Origin: Desulforamulus hydrothermalis Lam5 = DSM 18033
GTDB lineage: Bacteria > Bacillota > Desulfotomaculia > Desulfotomaculales > Desulfotomaculaceae
Direction of reading: 5' to 3'
Length of the DNA: 64,000 bases
Assembly: GCF_000315365.1 (NCBI RefSeq)
Contig: NZ_CAOS01000013.1
Location: forward strand, 248,001-312,000
The first letter of the stretch is position 1. Each line of letters starts with the position of its first letter. Shown here piece by piece: positions 1-7,471 of this stretch. The position numbers and the translations under genes are program-made. The notes under the pieces were generated by a model. That model saw only the letters and a list, made by a program, of their open reading frames with translations, searched no databases and was not told where the DNA came from.

Positions 1-31
1 ATAAGTTTTATTTGTTCTAAATAAAACTTAT
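1..31. repeat. Perfect 13-bp inverted repeat at window start
   Basis: The arms ATAAGTTTTATTT and AAATAAAACTTAT are exact reverse complements around a 5-base loop. There is no clear T-run after it on the + strand, and the minus-strand flank lies outside the window. It could be a terminator for a gene to the left or an operator. Confidence 0.45.
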
Positions 32-79
32 CCTGGTCACTGGTTTTTTAGAACAGCCAAATATAATTACTTTTGAACT

Positions 80-107
80 TAAAATAAAGACGACCCCTAA
101 AGGGGTC
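80..107 (-). terminator. Probable terminator of the MarR gene
   Basis: GACCCC and GGGGTC form a short GC-rich stem just beyond the stop codon of the minus-strand MarR gene. Reading leftwards, the stem is followed by a T-rich stretch (GTCTTTATTTT). The stem is only six pairs, so this is a modest call. Confidence 0.4.
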
Positions 108-136
108 ACAAAATATTTAATAACTGATTATTTAAT

Positions 137-604
137 TTACGATTCGGAAGTTTCGAGGCTGCCTGTTTCCTGTATCATCAGTTGATTAATTTTTTCCAGG
201 CCGGTTAAAAGACCTTGTATTTCTTCCTGGGTCATGGCAGCCAAAAGACTTGCCAGGTAATTGGTGCGCATTAAACAAATGTTTTGACCTAATTCTTTAA
301 CTTGGGGCGAAAGATCGATGTGTACAACCCTGCGATCATGTTCGTTGCGTTTTCTAACCACTTTGTTTTGTTTTTCTAACCGATCCACAATGCCTGACAC
401 AGTACTTTTAGCCAGGCCTAAGCGAATGCTTAATTCACCCAGCGTGATGCCCGGGTTTTGAAATAGCTCCTGCATCAGGTGCAACTGAGGTACCGTTAAG
501 CCACAGCCAACCGTTTGCGCCATCATATATTGACGAAACTTTCGGTTAAGGGTTCTTAATAAATCCTTTAACTGTTCAGCTTGAACAATTAGTTTCTCCT
601 CCAC
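137..604 (-). CDS. MarR-family transcriptional regulator
   Basis: This 155-residue protein is the usual size of a MarR dimer. An N-terminal dimerisation helix is followed by a winged helix-turn-helix at about residues 45-105, including LGELSIRLGLAKSTVSGIVD as the recognition region and a wing containing KRNEHDRRVVHIDLS. The C-terminal helices would complete the dimer interface. The start is GTG at 604, behind a G-rich ribosome site. It is divergent from sdaAB across about 250 bp, so it may control that operon or itself, but no operator is proven. The ligand cannot be told from sequence. Confidence 0.85.
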   Translation of the reverse strand: MEEKLIVQAEQLKDLLRTLNRKFRQYMMAQTVGCGLTVPQLHLMQELFQNPGITLGELSIRLGLAKSTVSGIVDRLEKQNKVVRKRNEHDRRVVHIDLSPQVKELGQNICLMRTNYLASLLAAMTQEEIQGLLTGLEKINQLMIQETGSLETSES

Positions 605-795
605 AGGATCACCCCCCCTGTTGCCAAAAAAATAAAAATATTCATTGTATTTAGAATATCATTAATTCGAACAATAGTAAATACTGACAGTTAAAACACA
701 AACCATATTCAAAAAATATCGGCAGATTGTTCAAAAGTTGGAAAAGGCAAATTAGTTCAATAACCAGGCCATAATATATTAACAAACTATTCCTG

Positions 796-824
796 TTGAG
801 AAAGTTTATAATAAATGTTATTAT
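796..824 (+). promoter_or_regulatory. Sigma-A type promoter of sdaAB-sdaAA
   Basis: TTGAGA and TATTAT are separated by exactly 17 bases and lie 33 bases before the sdaAB start. The rest of the 605-856 gap is AT-rich and contains no gene that I can see. It must also hold the divergent MarR promoter. Confidence 0.55.
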
Positions 825-856
825 CTTTCTGAATTAATCGTGTAAGGAGTATTTTT

Positions 857-1522
857 ATGCGATATACATCCGTATTTGACATTATTGGCCCGGTTATGGT
901 AGGGCCTTCCAGCTCCCATACTGCCGGGGCAGCCAGAATCGGCAAAACGGCCCGGCACATTTTTGGCAGGCAGCCTGCTAAAGCAGAAATCACACTATAT
1001 GGTTCCTTTGCCCAGACTTACCGCGGCCACGGCACGGATCTCGCTTTGGTAGGCGGTATTTTAGACCTTGCGGCAGACGATGAGAACATTATTAATTCTT
1101 TTCAACTGGCCCGCCGGCTTGGTGTAGAAATCGTATTTAAAGTTGTACCGGAGGAATCGGATTACCATCCCAATACTGCCCGAGTGCGGTTAAGCGATTC
1201 TCACGGCTCGCTGGAAGTGGTGGGTATTTCAGTAGGCGGGGGCAAAATTACTGTTACAGAAATTGAGGGGTTTCGGATCTCACTGAGCGGGGATAGCCCA
1301 ACCTTGCTGGTGTTTCATCACGACAGGTATGGCGCTGTAGCCAGGGTGGCACAAGTATTGGCCTGCAATGAAATTAATATCGGTCATATGGAAGTTGCCA
1401 GAAAATCCAAGGGTGATTTGGCTTTAATGGTAATTGAAACAGACCAGGATTTAACTGAGGAAATTATTCGTGACGTTAAGCGTATTGACCATGTATTCAG
1501 TATAGCTCTACTTAAACCATAA
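857..1522 (+). CDS. sdaAB: L-serine dehydratase, beta subunit
   Basis: With the alpha subunit this protein forms the iron-sulfur L-serine dehydratase, which deaminates serine to pyruvate and ammonia in the cytoplasm. The N terminus carries the signature GPVMVGPSSSHTAGAARIG. A C-terminal ACT-type region (about residues 145-221) begins LVFHHDRYGAVARVAQVL and is likely regulatory. The length of 221 residues is normal for the separate beta subunit of Firmicutes. A GTAAGGAG ribosome site precedes the ATG. The stop overlaps the upstream ATG option of sdaAA by one base, so the two subunits are translated together. Confidence 0.95.
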   Translation: MRYTSVFDIIGPVMVGPSSSHTAGAARIGKTARHIFGRQPAKAEITLYGSFAQTYRGHGTDLALVGGILDLAADDENIINSFQLARRLGVEIVFKVVPEESDYHPNTARVRLSDSHGSLEVVGISVGGGKITVTEIEGFRISLSGDSPTLLVFHHDRYGAVARVAQVLACNEINIGHMEVARKSKGDLALMVIETDQDLTEEIIRDVKRIDHVFSIALLKP

Positions 1523-1539
1523 TGAGAGGGGAAGGCGGT

Positions 1540-2424
1540 TTGCAATACCGTACTGTAGCTGAATTGGTTGCCCTTGCCCGGCAGCAAGGTGAAACCATTG
1601 GCAAGACTGTGTTTACCCAAGAAGTACAAGCCGGGGGTCGCACCCAGACAGAGGTTTTTGCTGAAATGGAAAAAAGCCTGCTGGTGATGGAACAGGCTGT
1701 GGAGAAAGGAATCAACGAAGCCCTGACCTCCCGCAGCGGGCTAACCGGAGGAGACGCTAAGCGCTTGCAAGACTACGCCCGTGAAGGCAAAAGTTTATGC
1801 CGCGGCATAGTTTTTGATGCTGTAAACTATGCCTTGGCTGTTTCCGAGGTAAACGCTGCCATGGGGCTGATTGTGGCAACACCCACCGCCGGTTCCAGCG
1901 GCGTTTTGCCCGGCAGTGTGCTGGCTGCCGGACGTCATTTGGGCTGCAGCCGGGAACAAATGGTGTATGCTCTGTTTAACGCCGGCGGTATAGGCTATGT
2001 TATTGCTAACAATGCTACAATTTCCGGGGCTGCCGGGGGATGCCAGGCAGAAATCGGAGCCGCTGCGGCTATGGCTGCTTCCGCCGTGGCTGAACTGGCC
2101 GGCGGATCACCGGAACAATCCGCCCATGCGGCGGCCATTGCTTTAAAAAACCTGTTGGGGCTGGTTTGCGACCCTGTAGCGGGACTGGTGGAAGTGCCCT
2201 GTGTAAAAAGAAATTCTATGGGCGCAGCCATATCTATTGTGGCAGCAGACATGGCACTGGCAGGCATTACCAGCGTCATACCCTGTGATGAAGTAATTGA
2301 AGCAATGTTTAAAATTGGCACCATGCTGCCCGTTTGCCTGCGGGAAACTTCTCTGGCCGGCTTGGCTACCACGCCTACCGGTTTGGAACTAGGGCAAAAG
2401 ATTAATGCAAAAGACCAGGCATAA
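1540..2424 (+). CDS. sdaAA: L-serine dehydratase, alpha subunit
   Basis: This is the catalytic, [4Fe-4S]-binding subunit of L-serine dehydratase. The glycine-rich stretch around TPTAGSSGVLPG and cysteines in the segments LVCDPVAG, VEVPCVKRN and VIPCDEV are the expected cluster and active-site elements. I prefer the TTG at 1540, preceded by GAGAGGGGAAGG, over the ATG at 1522, because the protein then starts QYRTVAELV as is usual in the family. The length becomes 294 residues. It is co-transcribed with sdaAB. A hairpin mobile element lies directly downstream. Confidence 0.93.
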   Translation: MQYRTVAELVALARQQGETIGKTVFTQEVQAGGRTQTEVFAEMEKSLLVMEQAVEKGINEALTSRSGLTGGDAKRLQDYAREGKSLCRGIVFDAVNYALAVSEVNAAMGLIVATPTAGSSGVLPGSVLAAGRHLGCSREQMVYALFNAGGIGYVIANNATISGAAGGCQAEIGAAAAMAASAVAELAGGSPEQSAHAAAIALKNLLGLVCDPVAGLVEVPCVKRNSMGAAISIVAADMALAGITSVIPCDEVIEAMFKIGTMLPVCLRETSLAGLATTPTGLELGQKINAKDQA

Positions 2425-2645
2425 GGCGAAGGGTATATTCCTTTGCTCAGACTGTAGACAAAAGAAAGCCAAGGTGGTTTGATAATCCCCTGCCGGCGAC
2501 TTGTCGAAGCGCCGTCACGGCACTTGATGAGCGAAAGGAGCTATTGGGGTGGCGCCCGCAGCGAATCATAGTGCTGTCGGTGCGTAGGCCCGGAGCTAAA
2601 GGGGATCATCAACCACCTTTATTGTTTGTCGGGCGAAGGGTATAT
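2425..2645 (+). mobile_element. Hairpin repeat element, copy 1, with 14-bp flanking direct repeats
   Basis: The core runs from GACTGTAGACAAA at 2450 to TTTGTC at 2630. It contains no credible gene. An outer stem pairs 2473-2491 with 2600-2617 and an inner stem pairs 2509-2524 with 2570-2583. TGAT and ATCA extend the inner stem. The sequence is clearly homologous to a second copy at 34362-34621 in the same orientation. The exact direct repeat GGCGAAGGGTATAT occurs at 2425-2438 and 2632-2645, as expected for a target duplication, though 11 extra bases separate the left repeat from the element end. The right terminal inverted repeat seen in copy 2 is mostly lost here. Confidence 0.75.
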
Positions 2646-2671
2646 CTTTTATGACTTTAAAGGTACTGCCG

Positions 2672-2881
2672 TTAGCCGGTAGCTGCCTGTACCTCCTCTA
2701 AAGCCGCTCTGATTAATGCTTCTACCACCCTGGAAACCGGCAAGCCGGATTCTTTAGCCAACCGCTTGATACATCGTACGGTTTCATTGTCACTTACAAT
2801 ATTTACTTCCTGAAAATCGGGTAAAAAAATTATTTGTTCCTGTGAGATTTGCTTAATATGCTTATCAACTTTATTTAACAT
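2672..2881 (-). CDS. Small ribbon-helix-helix-like protein
   Basis: This 69-residue protein starts at ATG 2881, eight bases behind GGAGG. A short basic N terminus is followed by FQEVNIVSDNETVRCIKRLA and a helix-turn-helix-like C terminus with GLPVSRVVEALIRAAL. The layout of a beta strand followed by two helices resembles Arc/MetJ-type ribbon-helix-helix proteins, which bind DNA as dimers. No toxin gene adjoins it. The target is unknown and the family call rests on pattern only. Confidence 0.6.
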   Translation of the reverse strand: MLNKVDKHIKQISQEQIIFLPDFQEVNIVSDNETVRCIKRLAKESGLPVSRVVEALIRAALEEVQAATG

Positions 2882-3052
2882 GTACGACGCCTCCAATTTT
2901 TTTTCCGCGCTCAGTAATTCCTTATCAGATGCCCGGATACCTTTGGAGATTTTTTAAAGGTTTGTCGATAAAACAGAAAGTTTCGACAGTTTGGCAGCAG
3001 TGTGCTTATACTGTCGAGAATAATAATGGAAAAATCTAGATAAACTAATGTC

Positions 3053-3778
3053 ATGAACCAAGTCATTTATCTTAATATGATTGAACAAGAAAAAAGCCAC
3101 TGGTGGTATAAAGGAAGAAGAGAAATCATCGGACAGGTTATAAAACCTTACCTGCAGCCGGCTATGAAAATACTGGATGCCGGGTGCGGCGCCGGTGGAA
3201 ATATGGAATATATGCTAAAATATGGGAGTGTAGTAGGGGTAGATATTGCTCCCGAAATGGTAAAACATTGTCGTAAGAAGGGTTTATCTGCTTATTGTGA
3301 AAGTATTACGGCTTTACCCTTTGCAGATCATGTTTTTGATTTGGTCATTTGTTTAGATGTGCTGGAACACTTGGCGGATGAACGGGCAGCCCTGGCGGAA
3401 CTAACCAGGGTAGTCCGTCCCGGAGGTGTTGTGGTTGTCAGCGTGCCGGCTTTTAACTGGCTCTGGGGGGAGCATGACATCTTAAATAATCATTACCGCA
3501 GATATAATTACGGTCAATTAAACAGACTGGTTAAAGAGTTTCCCCTCAGCATAGAGCGCACCACTTATTTTAATTTCTTTTTACTTCCGATAGTTTGGGC
3601 AGTGAGGCAATTTAAAAACAGCCTGCCCGGTTTTTTAAACAAGAGAACTGATTTGTATTTGGGATCAGGTAGGTTAAACAGGCTTTTTTATCAAGTTTTA
3701 AAGATTGAACAATTAATTTTAGTTTTTTGCAACCTGCCCGTCGGAGTATCTCAGGTGTTAGTGGCACGGAAAAAGTAA
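3053..3778 (+). CDS. Class I SAM-dependent methyltransferase
   Basis: The SAM-binding motif I is visible as MKILDAGCGAGGNMEYM near residues 38-54. It is followed by the acidic strand VVGVDIAPEMV and motif IV-like LVICLDVLEHLADE. The fold is the Methyltransf_11/ubiE-like type. The 241-residue length and hydrophobic C-terminal part (NFFLLPIVWAVRQF) suit a protein acting on a lipid or glycolipid, but the substrate cannot be assigned. The ribosome site is weak. Upstream are three TGTCGA half-sites that may be regulatory. Confidence 0.8.
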   Translation: MNQVIYLNMIEQEKSHWWYKGRREIIGQVIKPYLQPAMKILDAGCGAGGNMEYMLKYGSVVGVDIAPEMVKHCRKKGLSAYCESITALPFADHVFDLVICLDVLEHLADERAALAELTRVVRPGGVVVVSVPAFNWLWGEHDILNNHYRRYNYGQLNRLVKEFPLSIERTTYFNFFLLPIVWAVRQFKNSLPGFLNKRTDLYLGSGRLNRLFYQVLKIEQLILVFCNLPVGVSQVLVARKK

Positions 3779-3784
3779 CCGCCC

Positions 3785-3901
3785 TCAGTCAGTTTTACCG
3801 TCACGACAACCGCTGCGGCCTTCCCAGGCATAGATTTCAGCCGGTGAAATTTTATATGGTTTAGGTTTAACCGGTGAGTTTTTCTTTTTCTTTTGTTTCA
3901 T
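3785..3901 (-). CDS. 38-residue basic hypothetical peptide
   Basis: A well-placed AGGAGGT lies seven bases before ATG at 3901 on the minus strand. The reading frame encodes a lysine-rich N terminus (MKQKKKKNSPVKPKPYKISP) and ends GRSGCRDGKTD. I do not recognise a family. The strong ribosome site and sensible composition support a real small gene, in a gap of about 240 bases that otherwise lacks one. The basic head could bind nucleic acid, but this is speculation. Confidence 0.55.
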   Translation of the reverse strand: MKQKKKKNSPVKPKPYKISPAEIYAWEGRSGCRDGKTD

Positions 3902-3961
3902 AAGTATAACCTCCTGCTTGTAATATGCTGTGAAAAAAGCAGATCTATGCTTGCAACAGCC

Positions 3962-4003
3962 CCATATTATCCGGAAACTTCCGTAAGCTGTATTAAAATA
4001 TGG
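3962..4003. repeat. Inverted repeat upstream of the flavin reductase gene
   Basis: CCATATT and AATATGG face each other around a GGAA/TTCC inner pair, ending 19 bases before the flavin reductase start. It could be an operator or leader hairpin; there is no T-run. Confidence 0.3.
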
Positions 4004-4022
4004 CAGTCATAGGAGTTGTTTT

Positions 4023-4682
4023 ATGTCAAATAAAAAAAGTTTTTATTTGTGGCAATGCAGCGTATGCGGCGAAAAATCACACGGTAAACATCCCCCGCGG
4101 CAGTGTATAAACTGCGCCAGTGAAGCTAATCGTCATATCCTGATCGGGCCACAGAAGCAGACGACGGGCATATGCCCGCCCGTTTGCGAAAGTTTGCCGG
4201 GGAAACTGGTTCTGGACAGCCCGCTATATGTTGTTAGTTCAACCAGGGCAGGCCGGGTAAATGCCATGTGCTGCAGCAGTGTTATTCAGGCCACTTTTTA
4301 CCCGCCTCGGATAGTGGTGGCTGTCAATAAAATTAACCTCACCCACGATTTTATTAAAGAAAGCGGCGCTTTTTCAGTATCGCCCCTGGAGCAAAAGCAA
4401 ATTCACCTGGCTCATCTTTTCGGCAGAAACTCCGGCCGGCAAATGGATAAATTGGCTTCTCTAAGTTTTACATATGGTCAAACCGGCAGTCCTATTATAC
4501 AGGATTGTTCAGGCTATTTTGATTGTCTGGTAGATCACCGGGCTACGGTTGATTTAGACAGCCATACCCTGTTTGTGGGCCGGGTGGTGGATGCTTTGCA
4601 TCACAATAACAACCTGCCTTTACTGACCTATCGAGAATATATTAAGCAGGCGGCACAAATATTTCAGCCCTTGGTGAACTAG
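4023..4682 (+). CDS. Rubredoxin-like / flavin reductase fusion protein
   Basis: The first 40 residues hold two CxxC pairs (CSVCG and CINC), a rubredoxin- or rubrerythrin-like iron or zinc knuckle. Residues of about 65-219 match the FMN-binding flavin reductase domain, with SSTRAGRVNAMCCSS and a typical PPRIVVAV strand. Anaerobic bacteria use such fusions (high-molecular-weight rubredoxin type) to pass electrons to flavodiiron oxygen or NO reductases. Here the metal domain is N-terminal and short. A partner reductase is not in the window. The start has AGGAG nearby. The function in redox stress is inferred from the family. Confidence 0.78.
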   Translation: MSNKKSFYLWQCSVCGEKSHGKHPPRQCINCASEANRHILIGPQKQTTGICPPVCESLPGKLVLDSPLYVVSSTRAGRVNAMCCSSVIQATFYPPRIVVAVNKINLTHDFIKESGAFSVSPLEQKQIHLAHLFGRNSGRQMDKLASLSFTYGQTGSPIIQDCSGYFDCLVDHRATVDLDSHTLFVGRVVDALHHNNNLPLLTYREYIKQAAQIFQPLVN

Positions 4683-4734
4683 CTTTCGAACATTATGAAA
4701 ATTCTGCTTGCGGCAATAATTGGTTTGGCTTACA

Positions 4735-4785
4735 ATGAGTTTTAATACCAAGGTGATAAGGAGGTACGTAATAGCTACCTTATTT
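4735..4785. other. Gap between flavin reductase and IS607 recombinase
   Basis: The gap 4683-4830 has no gene. TAAGG and CCTTA at about 4756-4782 can pair and may end the flavin reductase transcript. The left end of the IS607-type element should lie in this gap, but IS607 elements lack terminal inverted repeats and I cannot fix the boundary. Confidence 0.3.
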
Positions 4786-4830
4786 CCGACAAACCTTGAT
4801 AAAACTTAACAAACATAATACAATAAACTT

Positions 4831-5496
4831 ATGGAACTATTAACTATAAGCAAAGCGGCAAAGAAATTAGGTGTACATCCGAACAGCCTGCGCAACTGGG
4901 AAAAGCAAGGTTTGATTAAGCCTGTCCGTTTACCTGGCGGTCAGCGCCGGTACTCCATGGACGAACTAAACAGGCTTTTGCAATCCGGCCAACTGGACGC
5001 CGGGCAGGAAGGCGTCGTCCTGTACGCCCGGGTGTCCACCAAAAAGCAGGCGGATGCCGGCAACTTAAACAGGCAACTGGAAAGGCTGAGGCAATATGTG
5101 ATCGAGTCGCATTACCGTGTTGTTGCTGAGGTCACCGACGTAGCCAGCGGTTTAAACCAAAAACGCCGCGGTCTGACAAACGTGCTCAAGTTGGCCGAGC
5201 GGGGTGAGTACAAAAAACTAATTATCGAATATCCCGACCGGCTGGCCCGGTTCGGGTATTCGTACATTGAGCGGCATTTAAGGTACTGTGGCGTAGAGAT
5301 CGTAGCCATAGCTGAAAAAGAGCCGGAAGACGCACAATCCGAATTGGTCAGGGACTTATTGGCAATAGTAACGTCTTTTTCGGCCCGGCTGTATAGCGCC
5401 AGAGGCAGGAAGAAGGTCAGGCAGGGTTTTCGGGAACTGATAGCGGAGGCATCTCAAAATGAAAAAACGGAAGAACAACAAGAAGAAGCCGACTAA
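4831..5496 (+). CDS. tnpA: IS607-type serine recombinase (TnpA)
   Basis: Residues 4-50 form a MerR-type helix-turn-helix (SKAAKKLGVHPNSLRNWEKQ). They are followed by a small serine-recombinase domain beginning GVVLYARVSTKKQ, with Ser69 as the likely nucleophile. The later YPDRLARFG and the C-terminal RARK-like helix are typical. The enzyme cuts and rejoins the element as a circular intermediate, as known for IS607. The length of 221 residues is intact. No clear ribosome site precedes the ATG at 4831, so expression may be low. Confidence 0.93.
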   Translation: MELLTISKAAKKLGVHPNSLRNWEKQGLIKPVRLPGGQRRYSMDELNRLLQSGQLDAGQEGVVLYARVSTKKQADAGNLNRQLERLRQYVIESHYRVVAEVTDVASGLNQKRRGLTNVLKLAERGEYKKLIIEYPDRLARFGYSYIERHLRYCGVEIVAIAEKEPEDAQSELVRDLLAIVTSFSARLYSARGRKKVRQGFRELIAEASQNEKTEEQQEEAD

Positions 5497-7168
5497 GACC
5501 GGTGGCGACATAAGCTACACCGCCTGCGGAGAATTTTTTCCGGAGGTTTACCCTGCCTTCCGCTCTCAGAAGTGGAGCCGCGGGATGGAGGATCCGTTAG
5601 ACACCGAGATGCGGCTGTTCTGCTCCTGCACCCGCTGGGCCTTCAACCGGTTACAGGAGGATAATTCCCGCCCAGAGCTAAAGAAGCAGGGTCAAGGAAC
5701 ATTCAGCATAAACTCCCGCTATTGCGACGACGCCATACTGAAGGCCAAAGCCGTAATTGAATCGCAAACAGAGCTGCTGACACTGGAAATGGAAGAGACG
5801 GAAACGAAACTGGCCCGCGCCAAGAAGAAACTCAGTTGGGCAGAAAAAGACCTGGACAGGGCCGTTAAAGCAAACAATCAGGCTAAAATCGAGGACTTTA
5901 AGCACACCGTACACGGCCGCAAAGCCAGGGTAAAAAAGCTGGCTGACAAGCTGGACGAGCTAAAGGTCCACCGGGACAACGGCACCATACCAAAAGTAAT
6001 TTTCGGAGGCCGCTCTCTGTGGAAGCGAGTGTGCAGAGGCAGGGTTTCGAGAGAAGAATGGCGGCAGGCCCGGCAGGACAGGCTATACGCCCGCGGCGAC
6101 GAGACCAAAGGCGGCAACCCGAATCTCAAAATAAGCTGGCATAATGGAGAGTTCACCCTGTCTGTGACCATCTCTCACCTGTCCGAACAGAAAGGGACAG
6201 ACAAGAAGGGTAGACCCATAATGACCAGGGCCCCCCGGGTAACGGGTAAGCTCTGGCTGCCTGAGAAGCACCGGCAAAAAGTGCTGGAGCTGCTCTTATC
6301 AGGTGTGCCTTACACTGTGGAGCTAATCAAAGGTAGGGACAGCCGGTATAGGGTGCACATCACCTTTGCCGTTACAGCCCCCGTTTTAGTGACCAACCCC
6401 AACCAGGGTTACCTGGGTGTAGACACCAACCCCGACGGAGCAGCGCTGGCCAACGTCAGTTACACCGGACAGCCAACGCCCTGGCCGGAAGGTTTCACCG
6501 TACCCTATCCGAAAGCACTGCACAAATTCGCCGGGGAATTTCAGATAACCATGCACCCGAACGGTTTTCTTTACATCAAGGTACCAGAATTGTCCTACAG
6601 CCGGGGCTTCCGGCGCACGTACTTAATTGGCGTGCTTGCCAAAGTAGTGGTGGACACAGCTAAAACTTTAGGCAAACCCATCGCTTTAGAGAGCCTGGAC
6701 TTCGGCAAAGACCGTTTTGACACCAACCGGAAATTCAACCGCATGGCGGCCAATTTTCCGTTCAAGAAGATGGTCGAGGCCGTCACCCGTAAAGCCTTCA
6801 AAGAAGGCGTCGGTGTAAAGCAAGTCTGGCCGGCGCACACGTCCACCATCGGCTATTACAAATACATGGAGCGTTACGGCATAACTATCCACCACGCCGC
6901 GGCATTAGTGATAGCCCGGCGGGCGATAGGTTTTAGAGAGCGCATTACCAAAGAGTTAAAGCAGAAAGTTCAGGCCGTCAAAGAGAAGCTGAGTCAAAAG
7001 GTAAATTCCTTGCCTGGGGAAGGAAGAGGGATGACCCGAAAGGTGAAGCAACTCTTCAAGCGGCTGGACGGAAAGATTTCTGTACACAACGGTTTGACCC
7101 GTTACAAACAGGAATCGTTTCACTCTGTCTGGCATGACTTGAAACACCTTGCTTTATCAAGTAGGTGA
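5459..7168 (+). CDS. tnpB: TnpB-related RuvC-fold protein of IS607-type element
   Basis: The 569-residue protein is longer than a minimal TnpB. It has a basic N terminus, a coiled coil at about residues 103-170, and a C-terminal RuvC-like domain. RuvC-I is GVDTNPDG with Asp322. RuvC-II is IALESLDF with Glu411. The third motif reads YGITIHHAAALVIARRAIG at about 473-491, where canonical TnpB has an Asp two residues before NAA. The zinc-ribbon CxxC pairs between motifs II and III are absent. This fits the TnpB-related accessory group rather than textbook TnpB. Guide-RNA-directed DNA cutting is known for TnpB, but activity here is uncertain. GCGGAGG precedes the start inside tnpA. Confidence 0.85.
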   Translation: MKKRKNNKKKPTKTGGDISYTACGEFFPEVYPAFRSQKWSRGMEDPLDTEMRLFCSCTRWAFNRLQEDNSRPELKKQGQGTFSINSRYCDDAILKAKAVIESQTELLTLEMEETETKLARAKKKLSWAEKDLDRAVKANNQAKIEDFKHTVHGRKARVKKLADKLDELKVHRDNGTIPKVIFGGRSLWKRVCRGRVSREEWRQARQDRLYARGDETKGGNPNLKISWHNGEFTLSVTISHLSEQKGTDKKGRPIMTRAPRVTGKLWLPEKHRQKVLELLLSGVPYTVELIKGRDSRYRVHITFAVTAPVLVTNPNQGYLGVDTNPDGAALANVSYTGQPTPWPEGFTVPYPKALHKFAGEFQITMHPNGFLYIKVPELSYSRGFRRTYLIGVLAKVVVDTAKTLGKPIALESLDFGKDRFDTNRKFNRMAANFPFKKMVEAVTRKAFKEGVGVKQVWPAHTSTIGYYKYMERYGITIHHAAALVIARRAIGFRERITKELKQKVQAVKEKLSQKVNSLPGEGRGMTRKVKQLFKRLDGKISVHNGLTRYKQESFHSVWHDLKHLALSSR

Positions 7169-7411
7169 CCCCGTTTAGCCGGAGTACGGGAACAACCGGT
7201 AGGCCGCATCTAACAGATTGCGGGAAGCAGAGCCGCAAGGCTTTCGCCGGACGGTCAACGCAAGACGGAAACCACCGTGGTTTTCCATATGGCCGCGTTT
7301 TGCGCCCGTAAAGCACTGTTTTTCCGTCCGGGTGAGACTCCCGGGGCCGAGGTCCCCTGTCACCCCAGGGAAAATTTTTCATGGAGGTGTAAAGCCTGGT
7401 CATGGGGGGCA
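7169..7411 (+). ncRNA. Candidate omega (guide) RNA region at the 3' end of tnpB
   Basis: About 240 bases after the tnpB stop contain no convincing gene but many GC-rich complementary segments, for example CGGGTGAGACTCCCG near 7329-7343. TnpB guide RNAs are made from the 3' end of tnpB and run out of the element, so this is the expected place. The exact ends and scaffold are not determined. Confidence 0.4.
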
Positions 7412-7471
7412 GGGTTTACAAAAATCTAACTATTGTTAGGTATTGTTAACTTAAAGGGGCCAGGTTGCGTT

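Larger units (their letters stand above)
4831..7168 (+). mobile_element. IS607-family insertion sequence (tnpA + tnpB)
   Basis: A MerR-headed serine recombinase overlaps a TnpB-related gene by 38 bases, the standard layout of an IS607-type element. The coordinates given cover only the coding part. The true ends lie somewhere in 4683-4830 and 7169-7440. No target duplication is expected for this family. The element separates the flavin reductase gene from floA. Confidence 0.85.

Noticed and set aside
2521-2545. Hammerhead-like core (TTGATGAG...CGAAA) in the hairpin element, also in copy 2
   Set aside because: The first core base is T rather than C, and there is no stem II between GATGAG and CGAAA, so the ribozyme core cannot form. 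The likeness is probably chance.
5459-7168. TnpB-related protein as a flagellin-linked RNA-guided repressor (TldR type)
   Set aside because: It is about 51 kb from hag, still paired with an intact IS607 recombinase, and keeps two of the RuvC acidic residues. The transposon explanation is simpler.
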